Shown here in pieces: positions 13,601 to 26,170 of a stretch of 64,000 nucleotides of DNA. Positions within the stretch are counted from its first letter, which is position 1. Each line of letters starts with the position of its first letter. Origin of the DNA: Opisthorchis felineus (lineage: Eukaryota; Platyhelminthes; Trematoda; Opisthorchiida; Opisthorchiidae); the NCBI GenBank assembly GCA_004794785.1, contig SJOL01008481.1, forward strand, positions 124,001 through 188,000, in the 5' to 3' direction. The translations under genes and the position numbers were made by a program. Below the pieces are notes generated by a model. That model had not been told where the DNA came from. It searched no databases and was given only the letters and a program-made list of their open reading frames with translations.

Positions 13601-16150
13601 TACATATTTAGATGACATATGTTCGGAATTCCCGAACTGCGCGAGTGTGGCTGCTTATTTGTGGTTGAATCTAAAGTAAGTGGTATTACCCACGTATCCT
13701 TTTCCCATGCAGAACAATTAGGCCTGATTTGGCGTGCCCCAGACATTCTGTGAGATTCTACCATACCAGGGTGGCCAATGGACAGCAAACAGACCGATTT
13801 CAGCAAACGCTACGGTGACACCCATGTGTACACTTATGAAGGTGCTGTGTTCTTTGAATATAGGCTTCAATACTCGACCATACCATACGGCGACTGCCCT
13901 GTATACACCACTCTTAAGCCTCAGCGTTCCTTGCGTACACTAATGCGTCACTGAAACTCGACGGCGTTACATCAGTGTAGACGCCCATCCTTCATTCTTG
14001 GCAACTGGGCCAATTGACCGTTTGCTACATTGTCCCTTATAGCATTAGGATGATTCAACTGCTTTGATCATATATCTCCCACTTAAGAATCATCGTACGG
14101 TGACTGTAGTTTATGTAAAACGATGACCCATTAAGCTTGTAGGGGTTCGTCAAAAAAAAATAGACACGAAATTCGTCAACGGCGGTTTCATAATTTCCAG
14201 GCGCTGTCACTTCAAGGTGACAGCACACAAGGACATGATGATGGAGAGTCGTCGTGCACCATTGTATTAGGCTAATGTGGATAGTTAAGGCCTCATAATC
14301 AGCGATTAGTACGGGTACGTGTTAATCTTCTACAATATTCGGCCAAGATAAGCAAAAGTGCATACGGTTATGATGATGAAGGACCATCGTTAGGCATATT
14401 TTGTTGCTCATTCTGACATTGTTCTTTCTAGTGGTAAAGATTTCTCACTAGAATAGCTTCGATCAAAACGCCTTTCTAACCCACCGAAACCGATTTATTT
14501 CTGACAACCTTCCTGAAGATATCAACTGACCGACGAAGCGAGAACAGTGGATGCATCTGCCATATTTACTCAGTAGATTCATACCGACGAACAACCTGAT
14601 TATAAGTTGAGACACCCACTTTTACCCAACGTTACAAACTCCAATGTATACCAGCTGTTGATGGTACACAAAGCCTTTGAAATGCTGGCGGGATTGGGTT
14701 TCCCGTAGTTGAAATAAGTCCATGCCGACGAACCGAGAATCACTAGCAGTGCGGACCTCGAGAACCCTAGTGGGATTTTCCACTCGTAAACTCTTGGCTA
14801 GCTGTTGATCACTAAGCCACTTCGCCAAGCGAGTTTGAACAGTACTGTGAAGTACTTGCACAGCGAGAGGATAAACAGTCATTGGCTTCATAGCCCACGG
14901 TCACATGAGGCACGGCTCCTCGGATTACATCCTCCCATATTGAATCTCGAGACAACATGCGAACTCTTTCTCCCTCTTCACCACGAACTACAACGGGTAG
15001 AGTTTCAAATGTTAACTGGACGATGGATATAGGGCCAGGCCAGTCGCAGTTCCTCTACGTGGCAGTTAGTATCCTTATACTAAAGAAGTACAAATATAAG
15101 TAAAAATACATCCATTGAACGTTTGTTGGCCGAAACAAAGTAAGCAACAGTCTCAAGTGTTCATGCCCGACCATTTCGGGGGCTGACCAAAAGCGCAATA
15201 TATTCCCACAAACTACTGTTGATAAATACTACTTGAAAAAATGGAGGAGAGCAGAAAGCTCGATTACTGCAGACCGCGTTCACTTTCAGTTTTCTCAGTT
15301 CACCGAGGGTACTACACAGCGTTGTATTTTACTGCGGCCCAACTGAATAAAAGTTTACACGAAAAGTGGATTTCTTCATGGCATTCCAGACTCATCAACC
15401 ATAGATTTGTCAGGACAGTCTACAGTTCTGCATCCTGAAATGTAACTCACTCCCACCAGCTTAAGAAACAGATGGCCAATTCTGCTAATTTCTTTGATCC
15501 CGCTGGAAAATAGCTATTTAGGCTGTATGAACTGCAGCCTTTTTGAAGGTGCGCGCAGGCAGCTTAATTCTGAATGAGTGAATAACTAGATTGGGAAACC
15601 TGATTTTCCTCTGATTTCGCACGTTTTATTGTGATGTTTTCAATGTTTGAATGCGCAATTACGATCATAAAAACCGTGGAACGGCATTAGGTGCGCCAAT
15701 TCAGCTCTAGACTTTGTTGAGGAAGAAACAAGCTCCAAACATGCATTGAAGAATTGAAGATGCACTTTACAGAGGTATCTCACTGAAATGACCTGCTTTC
15801 ACATTAGTCCCCAATCAATATTTATGCGTGCTTTTTTTGTATCCCAGCGTCAAGTAACCGAATGCGATCGATGACCGCTTGTTACTTGAAGATAGTGAAT
15901 ACTGTATGTTTCTACAATAAGTATCTAGGCCGGGGATGGTGAAAATGTCTAGCCTGTTGATCGTACATTATGCTAAATGACAACTAGTCTACTGAGGTGT
16001 GTGTTTTGAGGTCCCCTGCTGAATATTGAATATGATGCCTCAGTAGGGTTGGCAAAACAGACGATGCATGGATTTGTATATGCTTCTTTCGGCTGCTCGT
16101 CTGCTCGTGGATTATCAACAGAGCACTATACCCGGATCAAAGAAATTTAG
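10611..16150. other. No gene recognised
   Basis: Five and a half kilobases with only scattered chance-length open frames, the longest 140 codons at 13084-13506 on the plus strand. A minus-strand piece near 11.7 kb reads FSKWSNWTTGSNF but lacks the cysteines of a thrombospondin repeat and was rejected. Confidence 0.45.
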
Positions 16151-16503
16151 CTATGTCTATTCGGAAACTGTTTTAGGGCACCTAACATTCCGTCCAAACG
16201 TGTTTGAGGTAGCACGGATGAAATCAACTGGCGAGAGCTGAACGCTGTAAGAAGTTGCCCGGTGAACTGGGAGGGATTTTAATTGGTTTACACTGTCGGT
16301 TTTTCTGTCAGACATATAGCTTGGAAACTGATAAGGACGAGTCAGATAACTTGGGTAGAAGAAATCTTCTGATGCATAACGTGTTGCCCATCTACATATG
16401 ATGAAACGTACAACCATTATATGGGAAGTAAGAGCACGAAAATCGTACTCAACTTGATTTTATTTTATGATCCCAAAAGTGGCTGACCTCAGCGCGGTCG
16501 ATA

Positions 16504-16758
16504 TCATTGTGGACGTCGCAAATGAGCCAATAAATGTGTTGAATAGCTGGAATGCCATCGTAACCTGCATTGATTTGTAGTCAGTTTTGCATCGACTGAC
16601 GAAGAGCGAAGAGCTGGAACACGTAACTTAGTGTACGAGAGTGAGATGCGATCAGGTCTGCCTGGCACAAGGGCAAAGTCATCATCAAAGTATAGCAAAT
16701 TTATACGAGGAGCAATTCCAATATAATGAAGATCAGAGAGAGGATCGGTGCTCAGCAT
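16504..16758 (-). mobile_element. Reverse transcriptase palm fragment of a non-LTR retrotransposon, decayed
   Basis: The minus frame contains NLLYFDDDFALVPGRPDRIS, which resembles the catalytic YADD segment of non-LTR reverse transcriptases, where a hydrophobic strand, then Y/F-x-DD, is followed by a helix of the form (S/R)PD-x-(I/L). The usual Ala is Asp here, so the active-site box is altered. A later NQCR piece fits the segment after the palm helix. No endonuclease domain, no upstream palm motifs and no 3' tail are visible. I infer a short, old remnant. The family assignment rests on one motif and is moderate. Confidence 0.5.
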
Positions 16759-17690
16759 CGAGACTTTTGGGATAGCACGTCAACTCCAGCATTTAAAAGG
16801 GGCGGCTAGAAATCCGACCTGTTATTGCTGGGGACTTTTGGGAGCCCAAAAGAACTTAAGGCAACTGTTGACTAAGCCAAACGGTCGGCAGACTCAATAA
16901 GCTGTTGTTTAAAGCCAGGGTATTTTGGCTGCTATGCGCAAGTGTCAACGGCGATATGGCTTGCGTTGTTTTCCAAGGGTTTTGTCGCATTGGAGGCCTG
17001 CGATTGAGTCACTCTGAGACTGGTGCACATTTGTGAAGGAAAGATGGATCCGTTCGGTAGCTTTCAGTGGCCGACTCTAGGGATTAGGAGAGTATATTTT
17101 CATGAGCTGCCTTTGCATTCGCGTGCGAGCGGCTTTAAGCTTCACGGCTTAGAATGTTTGGGTAGAGAGCAGAAGGGCCCGGAATGTCAGTAGACGCACT
17201 GCATCGTTTTCATATCGGAATTGTGTTAGTATTGGGCAACGTAAGAATGGTTGCGACCTTCGTAGCCATCAAAATGTGCAGGCTGTGTGAAGCATGTTAC
17301 ATGCTGTCAGTTAACCACTTTCTGGGATGTGAGCGCGTGCATTGCATAGTAGGAGAAGTAGTAGGGTTACGTGGAATCCCTGCTGAAAACCGAAATGCAC
17401 CCACCGAATCCAAAACGTTGTGTTCCGTCAACATCTGGGAGTCCGCCACTCAGAAGTAGGCACAAAAGTTGCAGTGACACTCGCAGTATCCTCACGCTAT
17501 GGAGAAGCCATCTTGGCAAACAATCTGGACTGCACAAATAGTGCGAATCGAATCCAAGAAGAAGGGATCTTACAACCGAAATATAGGACGACCGGAAGCG
17601 GTGTCTACTTGTAATCGATCGTAGGACTGAAACAGGTGTTCATAGCGAGTGTTAGGTCAACCTGGTGAATCGTTTGCACATTGACGCGGA
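16759..17690. other. No gene recognised
   Basis: Open frames at 17184-17614 on the plus strand overlap each other and match nothing I know. Confidence 0.4.
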
Positions 17691-17693
17691 ATA

Positions 17694-17929
17694 TCATGAC
17701 AAAAAATCAATTGAAACATCCGATGCGAAAGGGAGTTCAAATAGGTTCCACGTTGTTGGTCTGGGTGTTACTGCATTTAGTACTGTCTTTCTGTTTTGTA
17801 TGATAGATTGCACCTCATCAACAGATAATTTGCGGTGATATCCTGAGCCCAATATTTTGTCTGCAATTTCATTCCCATTGTTTTCGGTTTCATTATACTC
17901 CAGCAGGTCATAAACGTCTATGGCGCTAC
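17694..17929 (-). CDS. Candidate terminal exon, unknown product (77 codons)
   Basis: The minus strand has a good acceptor (TTATCTATATTTCCCAAGCAG) followed by an open frame to a TGA at 17694. The peptide begins SAIDVYDLLEYNETENNG and continues through YHRKLSVDEVQSIIQNRK to DVSIDFLS. It is acidic and helix-prone, and looks more like protein than its neighbours do. The exon enters with two bases before the first full codon, the same phase as the zinc-finger exon 0.8 kb upstream on the same strand, so it could be an alternative last exon of that gene. The poly(A) signal at 18545 between them argues for a separate gene or for alternative ends. No family is recognised. Confidence 0.4.
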
Positions 17930-18544
17930 CTGCTTGGGAAATATAGATAAGTGGGCCAATCGGTCGGTGTGCTTTACTTCGCCGCCACCCGAGTCTTCGA
18001 GACAACCACTCACATCAATCAAGTGTGAACACGCTCTTCTGTTCAGTTCAAAAAAGCACGATGCGTGCGCTGGCTGGGTTATCGTAACAGGTTGGCTTCG
18101 TATGTCGCATGCGTGGATTTCAAAACCCGACACGGTCAGCAGCACAACACTCATATTGCCGATAACTAAAAACGGGAAGCAAGACACGAAACACAATTGC
18201 AAGCACAGGAGTTCATCGATTTGAGAAACATGCCTTGAGCAATCGATATTTGTGTATGGCTGTTGGCTACAGTAAATCTAATGGGACAAACGGAAGTACG
18301 GCTTACCAAGGCCCGCTGTTCACTGCAGATTTAACGGGGTTGGCGGTGAATCCCGCCTGATGTCCCAGCTACATTTGTCACAAGTGACCCAGTCCTAAGG
18401 CAACATTCCCAAGATAAGTTTAATAATGGAGTAGGGGATGTTGGACTCCCAAAGGTGCATGCATGTGCGTGCGGATGGAATAAGCTTTGTGACGGAAAAG
18501 TAGTAACAGAAATACTTATCATAGAATCACAGGTGAATGCAAAC

Positions 18545-18550
18545 TTTATT
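18545..18550 (-). promoter_or_regulatory. Poly(A) signal of the zinc-finger gene
   Basis: AATAAA on the minus strand about 140 bases past the stop codon. The surrounding sequence, including CAAAATAAAGTTTGCATT in the duplicate, is conserved in the inverted copy at 57.1 kb, which supports it as a real 3'UTR element. Confidence 0.7.
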
Positions 18551-18686
18551 TTGTGAAATAAAATGATCGTCAGCTGCTGTGACAAACGACATAACAGTGA
18601 CACGTTATTGCAGTCAAAATGTCACAATAAATCAAAGAACACAGGTTCATTTGATTATCCGCAGTTCACTAGTGAAGTAGATCACA

Positions 18687-19345
18687 TCAATTGTGCGTAG
18701 ATTTAATGTGCCTCTGAAGAACATCAAAACGACTGAACGTTTTTTCACAGAATGCACATCTGGGATGACTTTCTTTTGCATGCACGGTTTTCCGATGCCG
18801 CATAGCATTTGCTTTCGTGGTGAACGTCTCTGCACATTGTTCGCACAAATATCGCTCCCTCGCTTGATGTACAGACTTTCGATGCCTTCGTAGATATCTC
18901 CAGGTTGCAAAACACTTGTCACACTCGGGGCAGGGGTTACCGTATTCTTCGGACTCGCGAATCTGTTCTTTCGATGTTCTGGATGGTAAATCAGTTTCAC
19001 CTGCATGGTATTTTCTGCAGTGATACCAAAGTTTTCTTGGTCCCCTGAACGTTTCCGTACATAGCCTGCAAAACAGGTCTGGGCTTTTTGAGTGAATTTC
19101 CTGATGAGAGAACACGGCTGACAGGTAGCGGAAAGATTTGTCGCATACTGGACATCGGAAGCACTTTTTCTTTCGGGCTTCCGGCTTTGAATTGTCCCAG
19201 GTAGTGACCTGTGGAGATGTTTTTTCCAGTTGTTGTCGAGACTCCAATGGTAGGCTGCTGTGGATATTCCCACTCTCCGTACTCTCGAAAACCAATCTCT
19301 CGCCATTCCCTGTCTCAGGTCTAGCACTTGTTCTCTCTTGATTCG
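18687..19345 (-). CDS. Five-finger C2H2 zinc-finger protein, last exon, intact
   Basis: Probably a nuclear DNA-binding protein. The exon starts after the acceptor CCTTATCCCCATGCAG at 19346 with two bases, then reads NQERTSARPETGNGERL into a linker and five classical fingers. Counting residues from the codon at 19295, these are C48-C51-H64-H68, C76-C79-H92-H97, C122-C125-H138-H143, C151-C154-H167-H172 and C180-C183-H196-H201. Fingers 2 and 3 are separated by a long linker containing LPSRTSKEQIRESEEYGN, a signature shared with the other copies. No ATG occurs in frame within this exon, so the start codon must be in an upstream exon that I did not find. The stop follows the last finger by one residue. 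No KRAB, SCAN or BTB domain is visible. A longer frame of 263 codons overlaps it but is a shadow. Confidence 0.9.
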
Positions 19346-19439
19346 CTGCATGGGGATAAGGAAAGTGAAGGTATTATAATGGATTCCCTTCTGCATCGCG
19401 TAATTACTTTTAGTCAAACCTTTTGCTAAATGTAACATG

Positions 19440-21904
19440 CCGCGTGGCTTGGATTAGAGTGCAACCAAGCGTCATTATTGGTCCTACTACACTGTGGAAC
19501 TTTCGGAGACGAAACTAGCAGAAATCACTTCGAGAACACGAGTTTAATTGAGGAAAATTAGGCTACATGCAGTATAAGGGCTGAGAGATCAGATGTCTAT
19601 AGGCACACCTACCAGGTTTTCTCAGAAAAAACATAGTCGTTGTACGAAAATCAACCTGACACACAAGATCCTCGTTCTACCACAAGGTAGGTGATCAGGT
19701 GCAACATTTTCAGCCGATGAAGAGACGTAACTGAGAACTTGTTCTCACACCACAAAGTAACTTATCGATAGCAAGCAAACTGGTACGGGGAGAAATTCGG
19801 ACAACCGTCAACAAGGCTTCAAAGAAATTCTACCTGCAGAAGTAATGCATGTCAGAATCTCACTAAACTTATGTAATAACGGGGTTTTTTCTACACTAGT
19901 TATACATATCCCCATATCATAATTAATGACACGGTTATTGGAAAGAGGGAGAATAATCTTCAGAACTGCGATACACGCACATCTGGTGGCTTGAAATTAC
20001 TGTGCGAAATCGAAGTTGAGGTTTGATATTGACCAGAAAAGCTGCAACACAAACACCACACGCTTCAAGACGTGATTTCTCAGCAGGTCTCGAGGGTTCT
20101 ATTCCGACGCGGCCATAAGTAAACACTACGGCTGAGGTCCTAAAACGGTGAAGCCAGTCGACCAGCATGAGGCTGACTTGAATGCGAAACCTAGAAGTCC
20201 CAAACTAAAACAAACCTTAGATTTTATGTTCGCTTCATATGGAGTCCTGGTGTTTGATGTTTCCAGAGAGATAGACATTACTTACTGCTTTGTAAGTCAC
20301 CACAATCCACCATAAAAATTCCCCAAAATGTGTATGAACACATATGACCGTCCCTGAACATATGTGACCATTGTCTAGTGCACAATGCCTAACGTACCGC
20401 TGTACCAATAGTCAATAAATAGCAAGGCGACAGAAAATTATTCAAATGACTGTACTCCATATTTGGGGGTTTGTCACACGAGCAGTCCACTAGAACGAGA
20501 CCACGCGATGCTAGTCCCATGAAAGAACCATTAATGGCAATACGTGTTGTTTGAATGCAAATTAATCCTAAAGCTGACTAGCCGCTTGTGGATGAAGTAA
20601 TAAGTGTTCAGACTACTAGCTGGAGGGACGGGGTTCAAAACTGCTTGTGAGATGCACAATCCCGGTGATTCCCACTAAGTGTGCAACGGCTGTCCGATAA
20701 TATTCGGCTATTCGAAAGCATTGACTTCATATACGGGACAAATTCCCCACCGCAGTGAATTAAGTCAAGTATTGCATATTATAATAGTTATGTGTCTCCT
20801 TGGATCGTATGAGCAAGACTACCTGGTTAGAAGTGGCTCATCTTTTCCGTTAACCGATTGCCAACTGACGACAGGAAATCCGGTAATTTTGAATGCGCAA
20901 TGTTTGGTGATTGTTTTGACCCATAAGTGACTGACTCAGCTTACTAGTGATTACTCATCTCACTAGCATGAACTGTAAGAATTACGGAGCCACCGACTGA
21001 AAATCGTAGCGATGATTTGAACAGGTGCTGGAGATTCCGGCTAAATGGACGCTATTTTCACCCGCTGGATAAAGAGCGATCGCGCAAGCAACTCATTCGT
21101 CAGGGCATTCATGGACTTACTTTTCAGACCACGCGTCAGGCGATCATTGCAGGCCATAAACCAGTCAGCATGATTTTTCAAATTGCGAATCGTCGCTAAC
21201 ACAGTTCCTGGGAGTTTAAATGATCATTGCTGTTCAGGGTTCACCAGTGGTTCTTACCACATGCAGTGGTCTCGCTGTGAATGAACAAATTATTTATGTT
21301 CAACACAGTGGTGGTCCTCATTTCAAACACATAGTTAACAAAGAATTTCCCTCGCCTTAATACCAGCAGGCTATACTTGGAATTTGTCCGGTAAACAATA
21401 TAATCCGAGATACATATGACATTCTATTTCCGGCCGATGCATTTCCCGGTTATAGAAGAAAAAACCCTGAAATACTAATTGTTGTGACGGACTTGTTGAA
21501 GGCTTTTGTCCACCAAACATGATTGAAGGATGCTACTTGGCTGAGATTTGCAGACTGCAGAACCACAAAATCATAACAAACGTGTGTCGCTAGGCAGATG
21601 GCCTAGACCAGACAAAAGTGATGACTCTGTTTAGCACAATTTTTTTGTGTTGGCTGACTTACATACGGGGACGTATTCTGCAAACAAACCATTCAGCTCC
21701 ACGACTGAAATAAACGGAAATGTTATGAATACTTTACGTTAATGTTCGTACAACTGTCCCAAGTTACCTTGGGAATTGCAGCATCTCTAGGTAGAAATAA
21801 ATTTGGAAAAATACCAATGTGATAATTACGGTAGGGAGTTTGTTTGAAACATCGGCTTTCCATCGCATGGACGCTCATCTCTTATCAGTCGCCATTGTTC
21901 TATA
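19440..21904. other. No gene recognised
   Basis: Apart from the last intron of the zinc-finger gene at its start, I see no exon, motif or repeat. A short plus-strand frame at 21017-21199 has an unusual basic composition but no identity. Confidence 0.4.
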
Positions 21905-22085
21905 CGCTACAGTAAATTCCATTGCCCAACCTGCTGAGACGTAGGTAAACAAGGAACTAAGAGGGAACTGGTCGCCAGCTGTGTTTACGGGCAAGCGCCA
22001 AGGGCTGCCACATTTTGCATTGTACGTGTAAAATAGTGTGGTGATCAACAGGGCATTTTCGCAAGGTCATCTGCAAACGGCTTGA
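21905..22085 (-). repeat. Dispersed repeat family D, copy 1
   Basis: The minus strand matches 54190-54370 on the plus strand. Both contain AATGTGGCAGCCCTT-GCGCTTGCCCGTAAACACAG followed by a diverged stretch and CAGCAGGTTGGGC. The frame LPVNT-x-x-D ties it to the copies at 23.4 and 52.9 kb. No domain is recognised. Confidence 0.65.
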
Positions 22086-22089
22086 TTGG

Positions 22090-23380
22090 TTGGTCGGCAT
22101 ATGTCTGCAAAATGAAAATACGCTTCCGGTCTGATCACAGTCGTTCTACTAACGTCGTAGTGAAAATCGAAAGGCATAAACTGTATAATACATGCACATG
22201 CGGAATAATTTTATTAGTAAGTTGTACTTTGACTCTCACGTGGATTCCGGGCCGTCTCAAAAAACCCTAAATAATATAGGGAGAATAGAGCACAGCACTG
22301 TTTCAATTGGAACAAGGCCTCCTTCAGGCTAATTTATGAGGAGGTTGATCCTAGCATTATATGCAGCTAACAATAATAGTTTCCTCTCTTGAGGCATGCG
22401 TAATAGGCCAAACGACTCATCCGGGGAGACTATTTGGTCATTGCCCAATGATTGATTTCTCTAGTGTTCAAGTCATCGTTCGCGAAACGTCTCACAGGCT
22501 TGCTGGTCAATCATAATAGCCAGGACTACCTCACTGATATATCTGGTCGACTTGAAATGACACTTCCAATAACTGATGAATTTGAAGTAAACCAAATTAT
22601 GAAGATCAGGGACGTCTTCTGACAGCGGTGAACACTCTGGGAACACGTCACCCTACTGGCACCGATGACGTAGCTGAAGAGGAATGAGGACGCATGGTGT
22701 CCTTTCCGACAACGCGGGATATTTTGATCTCAGACGTTTGCTTACTTCAGACCTCCACGTCATTGCCTACAAGTGTTTCAGAAAATCAGCGGTCAGCATT
22801 TATCGGAAGGGTCAGAGGGTTGTTACGAATAATAGATAAAGGAACACTCACAATGATTTTGGGCTGTCACAAACTTCACTATGCACATCAGCGTCAAATG
22901 TAAGTTGATAATGCTCATCAAGAGAGAATTTCACCGTATGTCTGATTCGACTAGCCTTGAGGCCTGTTTTATATGTTCGTTTCTGCTGGTCGTGTGCTAC
23001 ATAGGCGTGTGTTCCACGTTTATTGATCAAGCTTGTTATCATACTATTGTCTGGGTGAATGAACTTAGAACCGCTGATTATCGGACTGGTTTTGAAAAAC
23101 TACAGCACGTTTGTTTTTGTTTCGATACGTTATAAAATTAATGAGGCTCTGAAATACCAATAACTGTTTGAGTTGCCGCACCATCCTCAGAAGCCTAATT
23201 AACAAAAGTGTCTGCAATGTATGCATGACCCCCGTAAAAATTCCCATAAATAGCTCGTTACAGTCACAGCGCGAATAAACGTAACAATAATCCGTATTTT
23301 TAGGTTTGCTTTCGTAATCATAAGGTCTCTTTTACCTTGGGTCAAAGATAACTCTTGTGAGTAGCAAGTTGACGCCGAAG
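22090..23380. other. No gene recognised
   Basis: Only short open frames and no supported exon or repeat. Confidence 0.4.
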
Positions 23381-23385
23381 TGCTT

Positions 23386-23583
23386 TTAAGTGGCTAGCCA
23401 TATCAGCTGCCCATACCTGGGAAAACAGTGACCAAAGACTGAATCGGACGTTGCGTTCATCGCCAAGTTTCGAGGACTGTCATAGGTACCATTATTTGCT
23501 TTGAAAAGTAGGCTGATAATTCGTGCACTTTTTGCAAGTTCGTCTGCTAACAACTGGCTTGGGCGTATGTTGAACACATGCAT
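23386..23583 (-). repeat. Dispersed repeat family D, copy 2
   Basis: The minus frame reads IRPSQLLADELAKSARIIS and SPRNLAMNATSDS, aligning with IRPLPPLVDELATSAQLIS and TPRSLPINTAVDK in the plus copy at 52.84 kb. The DNA CAGTCTTTGGTC-CTGT-TTCCCAGGTAT is shared by both. The conserved frame says the family once coded for protein; this copy has lost its continuation. Confidence 0.65.
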
Positions 23584-23599
23584 ACGGTCTGGTCGCAGC

Positions 23600-26170
23600 T
23601 GAGAATGAAAGAATCCGAGGTATCCTGCTTGAAGCGCAGCACAGACTTTCTGAAGTCTAAGGACGTCCGTAGAATTTTGCTAAAGCGATTTGGTGAATGC
23701 ACATTCTCAGAAAATTCTAAATCCATACGGTTCCGCATAATACCACGCAGCACAGATTGCAGGAAACAATGGTTCAAAAATTGCGTGTGACAGCTCGCGC
23801 TGGATTAGTTCGTGAGTCGAAGGTATGTTGTCTGCATCAGGCGAATAATGAGTTTGATCACTTCTGTGAGGAAAGCGCACCTAATATACTAACTCAGCAT
23901 AGTCCAGCTAAATTACCAAGCTAGGCCACAGCAAAATCAGGTATCTACAAAAGTTGAGCAATCAGCATTTGCACGAATATTCCGATGATATTTACAATGA
24001 CCGCTACCAACTGGTGCAAACCTACTTTTTTATATTTCGGCAAAATTGGTGATTGGGACAGCACAGGCTACGAAAACACGATTAAATGACGGTTAGTTTT
24101 TAGGGTTTGGCGGTTGTCAGAGACTTGGTCTCCAAACAGGTCCAAAGTAAGTATCAACTTCAAGAAGGTAATAAATAATGCTCGCCATTCCGTTTAGATG
24201 AAAAAAATGTGCTCAAGCTGAAGAACAGGGCATGGACCCCAGAAATTGCGATCGATGACTAGGACTGTTTGATCGGGGGAATAAAACTAGAATCTGGAAA
24301 GAGCAGCAGTGATAAATACGTCCACACAACCAGTTGTTTGTGGGTATGTTGGTTGCCATTGTTACGTTTCCATCGTTGAAATAATGACGTCTTTTTGCGT
24401 TTGAACGATGTGCGTCCGTTGGCCTAGCTTCTCTAAATACATAGGAAGATGGCGTTAAACTCGCCGAAATAAGGTATCTGTTCTAAATAAAAAAGCTGCT
24501 TTCGTGAATTTGAATCCCATTATAATTGGTTTGTCTGAAACCCTCACACGAATATGGAAATACAATTAACGGGGCGGTTTATCGCTTTTCAAGTCTCTGG
24601 ACTGCGCGTTATCAGAAACCATCTAAAAGAACTTGACTGGTCACTCTTCAACATGAAAAAAATGAAATTAGCTTAAAAATGACAACTATAAATGCGCTCA
24701 AATATGCAATAAACTTTCATTTGCAAGAATTAATCAGTATGATTCAACTCGACCAGTAATCTATCATATGCTTGTCCATTGTGCACGGTTTCAACATGTT
24801 TCCTCAGAACTTCTCAACGATAGCACCATTTTCCGCATTGCATACAAATATATTGGTCTGCTGCTGCGTACATGTTTCTCATATGACGATAAAAATTCGA
24901 GTTTCGGTGGAATAACATACCACATTCCTCGCAGTGCCGACAAGCTCACTCTCGGTGGACCGATCGCCGATGCTGACACAAATTGTCCGAAGATGAAAAC
25001 CACTTTCCACAATCACGACATGGGTTTCCTCCTTCCACCAATTCTCACACTAGTCTGCTTGATGTTCTGGAACGCTGGTTGACTTCACTGCCATGAACTC
25101 TGGTCAAACGCTGCTGAAACCGACAGTCAGTCCTGAACGATGTTTTGCACAATCTGCAACGCCAATCAGCTGGTCTAGATGTCTCTTAGCCATCGACGGG
25201 TAGGGGAATGATGTACTGCACACTAGACACTTGTGACATCCTTCCTGGTTTACTTTGCTTGTTCGATTCGTCCGGTTGATCGCCAATGGAATGGTCGTCC
25301 TCCATTCTGTCAGCTGGATGCATCGCGAGTACAAATGCTGGTTAAAAAAGCGGTTAGGAAATCAAAATAAGTTTCACTGCATTTATTTAACTGGCGTTCG
25401 TCGACTGTAATTCATTTTTGAGACCGCAAATCAGAGTTCACCTATGTGTCGCCATGTTTGTTGCCTGGGTGGGCACTTTGTTCCCTGGTGTTGTTCGTGC
25501 TTTTATGTTCTGTCTTATTGTGCGCTAGTTCGAGCGTCTTTCAAGCATGAACTTATATTTTACCTCATGAGCCCGCATGAATCGCTGAGTGATGAATGAA
25601 CAATGGGGCTTCGGACACTGGCGCGGTTGTCGAAATATCAAATGGAATAAGCGCACTCAAATGGCACTTTTTCAGTAACAAAACGGTGCCCACAATTTTT
25701 CACTTTTCGCGGTTTCCTCATATGTTAGAATTACCATACGCATCTTGATGCGACGTAAATTATCACATCGATAAATGAAAATGTTAGTGGCTTAGTGCAT
25801 AAAATTTTAAAATGGCACCAACCGAGTATCGCATATGTTGTCAAGGTTGTCGAGCTGCGGACATCCACCGTTGTTGGAAGTTGGAAACCTGAGCTCTAAA
25901 GTGAAGCATTGATCGTCGTCAAATGAACTTGAGATGTCTCAGAGTTTTACGCTCAGACTTTCAGTACCGAAGGTATTTGCATGCATTAAAGTGTGCAAAG
26001 TTTGGGAACATCGTCTCTCTCATAGGTCGTTGGATAGCACGGGTCGCATAACTTATTCAAACCCATAGACCCAAACTAAAAGGATATACGTTCTCGCCCC
26101 TGCTTTGTGAGCACCCACTTAAGATAGGAATAACATTTAAGCAAAGGTGTCATTGAAGCTTGCCGAAACC
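23600..26170. repeat. Segmental duplication block B, second copy
   Basis: Direct-orientation match of 7010-10610, about 16 kb downstream, with the same order of landmarks and a zinc-finger pseudogene in the same place. It lacks about 0.9 kb present in the first copy. Substitutions are frequent, so the duplication is old. A short element at 26021-26070 matches both 10180 and 10556 in the first copy, hinting at a further small internal duplication there. Confidence 0.7.
24735..25337 (-). pseudogene. C2H2 zinc-finger pseudogene inside the second block B
   Basis: Exon entry is kept: TTTTTTAACCAG, then from 25337 a leader reading FVLAMHPADRMEDDHSIGDQ, clearly the leader of the intact gene at 50.6 kb. 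A frameshift follows just before the first finger, which survives in another frame as HKCLVCSTSFPYPSMAKRHL with its last His missing. The last finger still reads YICMQCGKWCYR, then an in-frame TGA, then EVLRKHVETVH. The middle fingers are too broken to count. It cannot make a five-finger protein. The parallel with the copy at 9 kb shows both descend from one duplicated locus. Confidence 0.8.

Noticed and set aside
18647..19438. A 263-codon minus-strand frame, the longest in the window, overlapping the intact zinc-finger exon
   Set aside because: It lies in another frame of the finger exon, runs through the splice acceptor into the intron, and has no motif. The finger frame explains the sequence.
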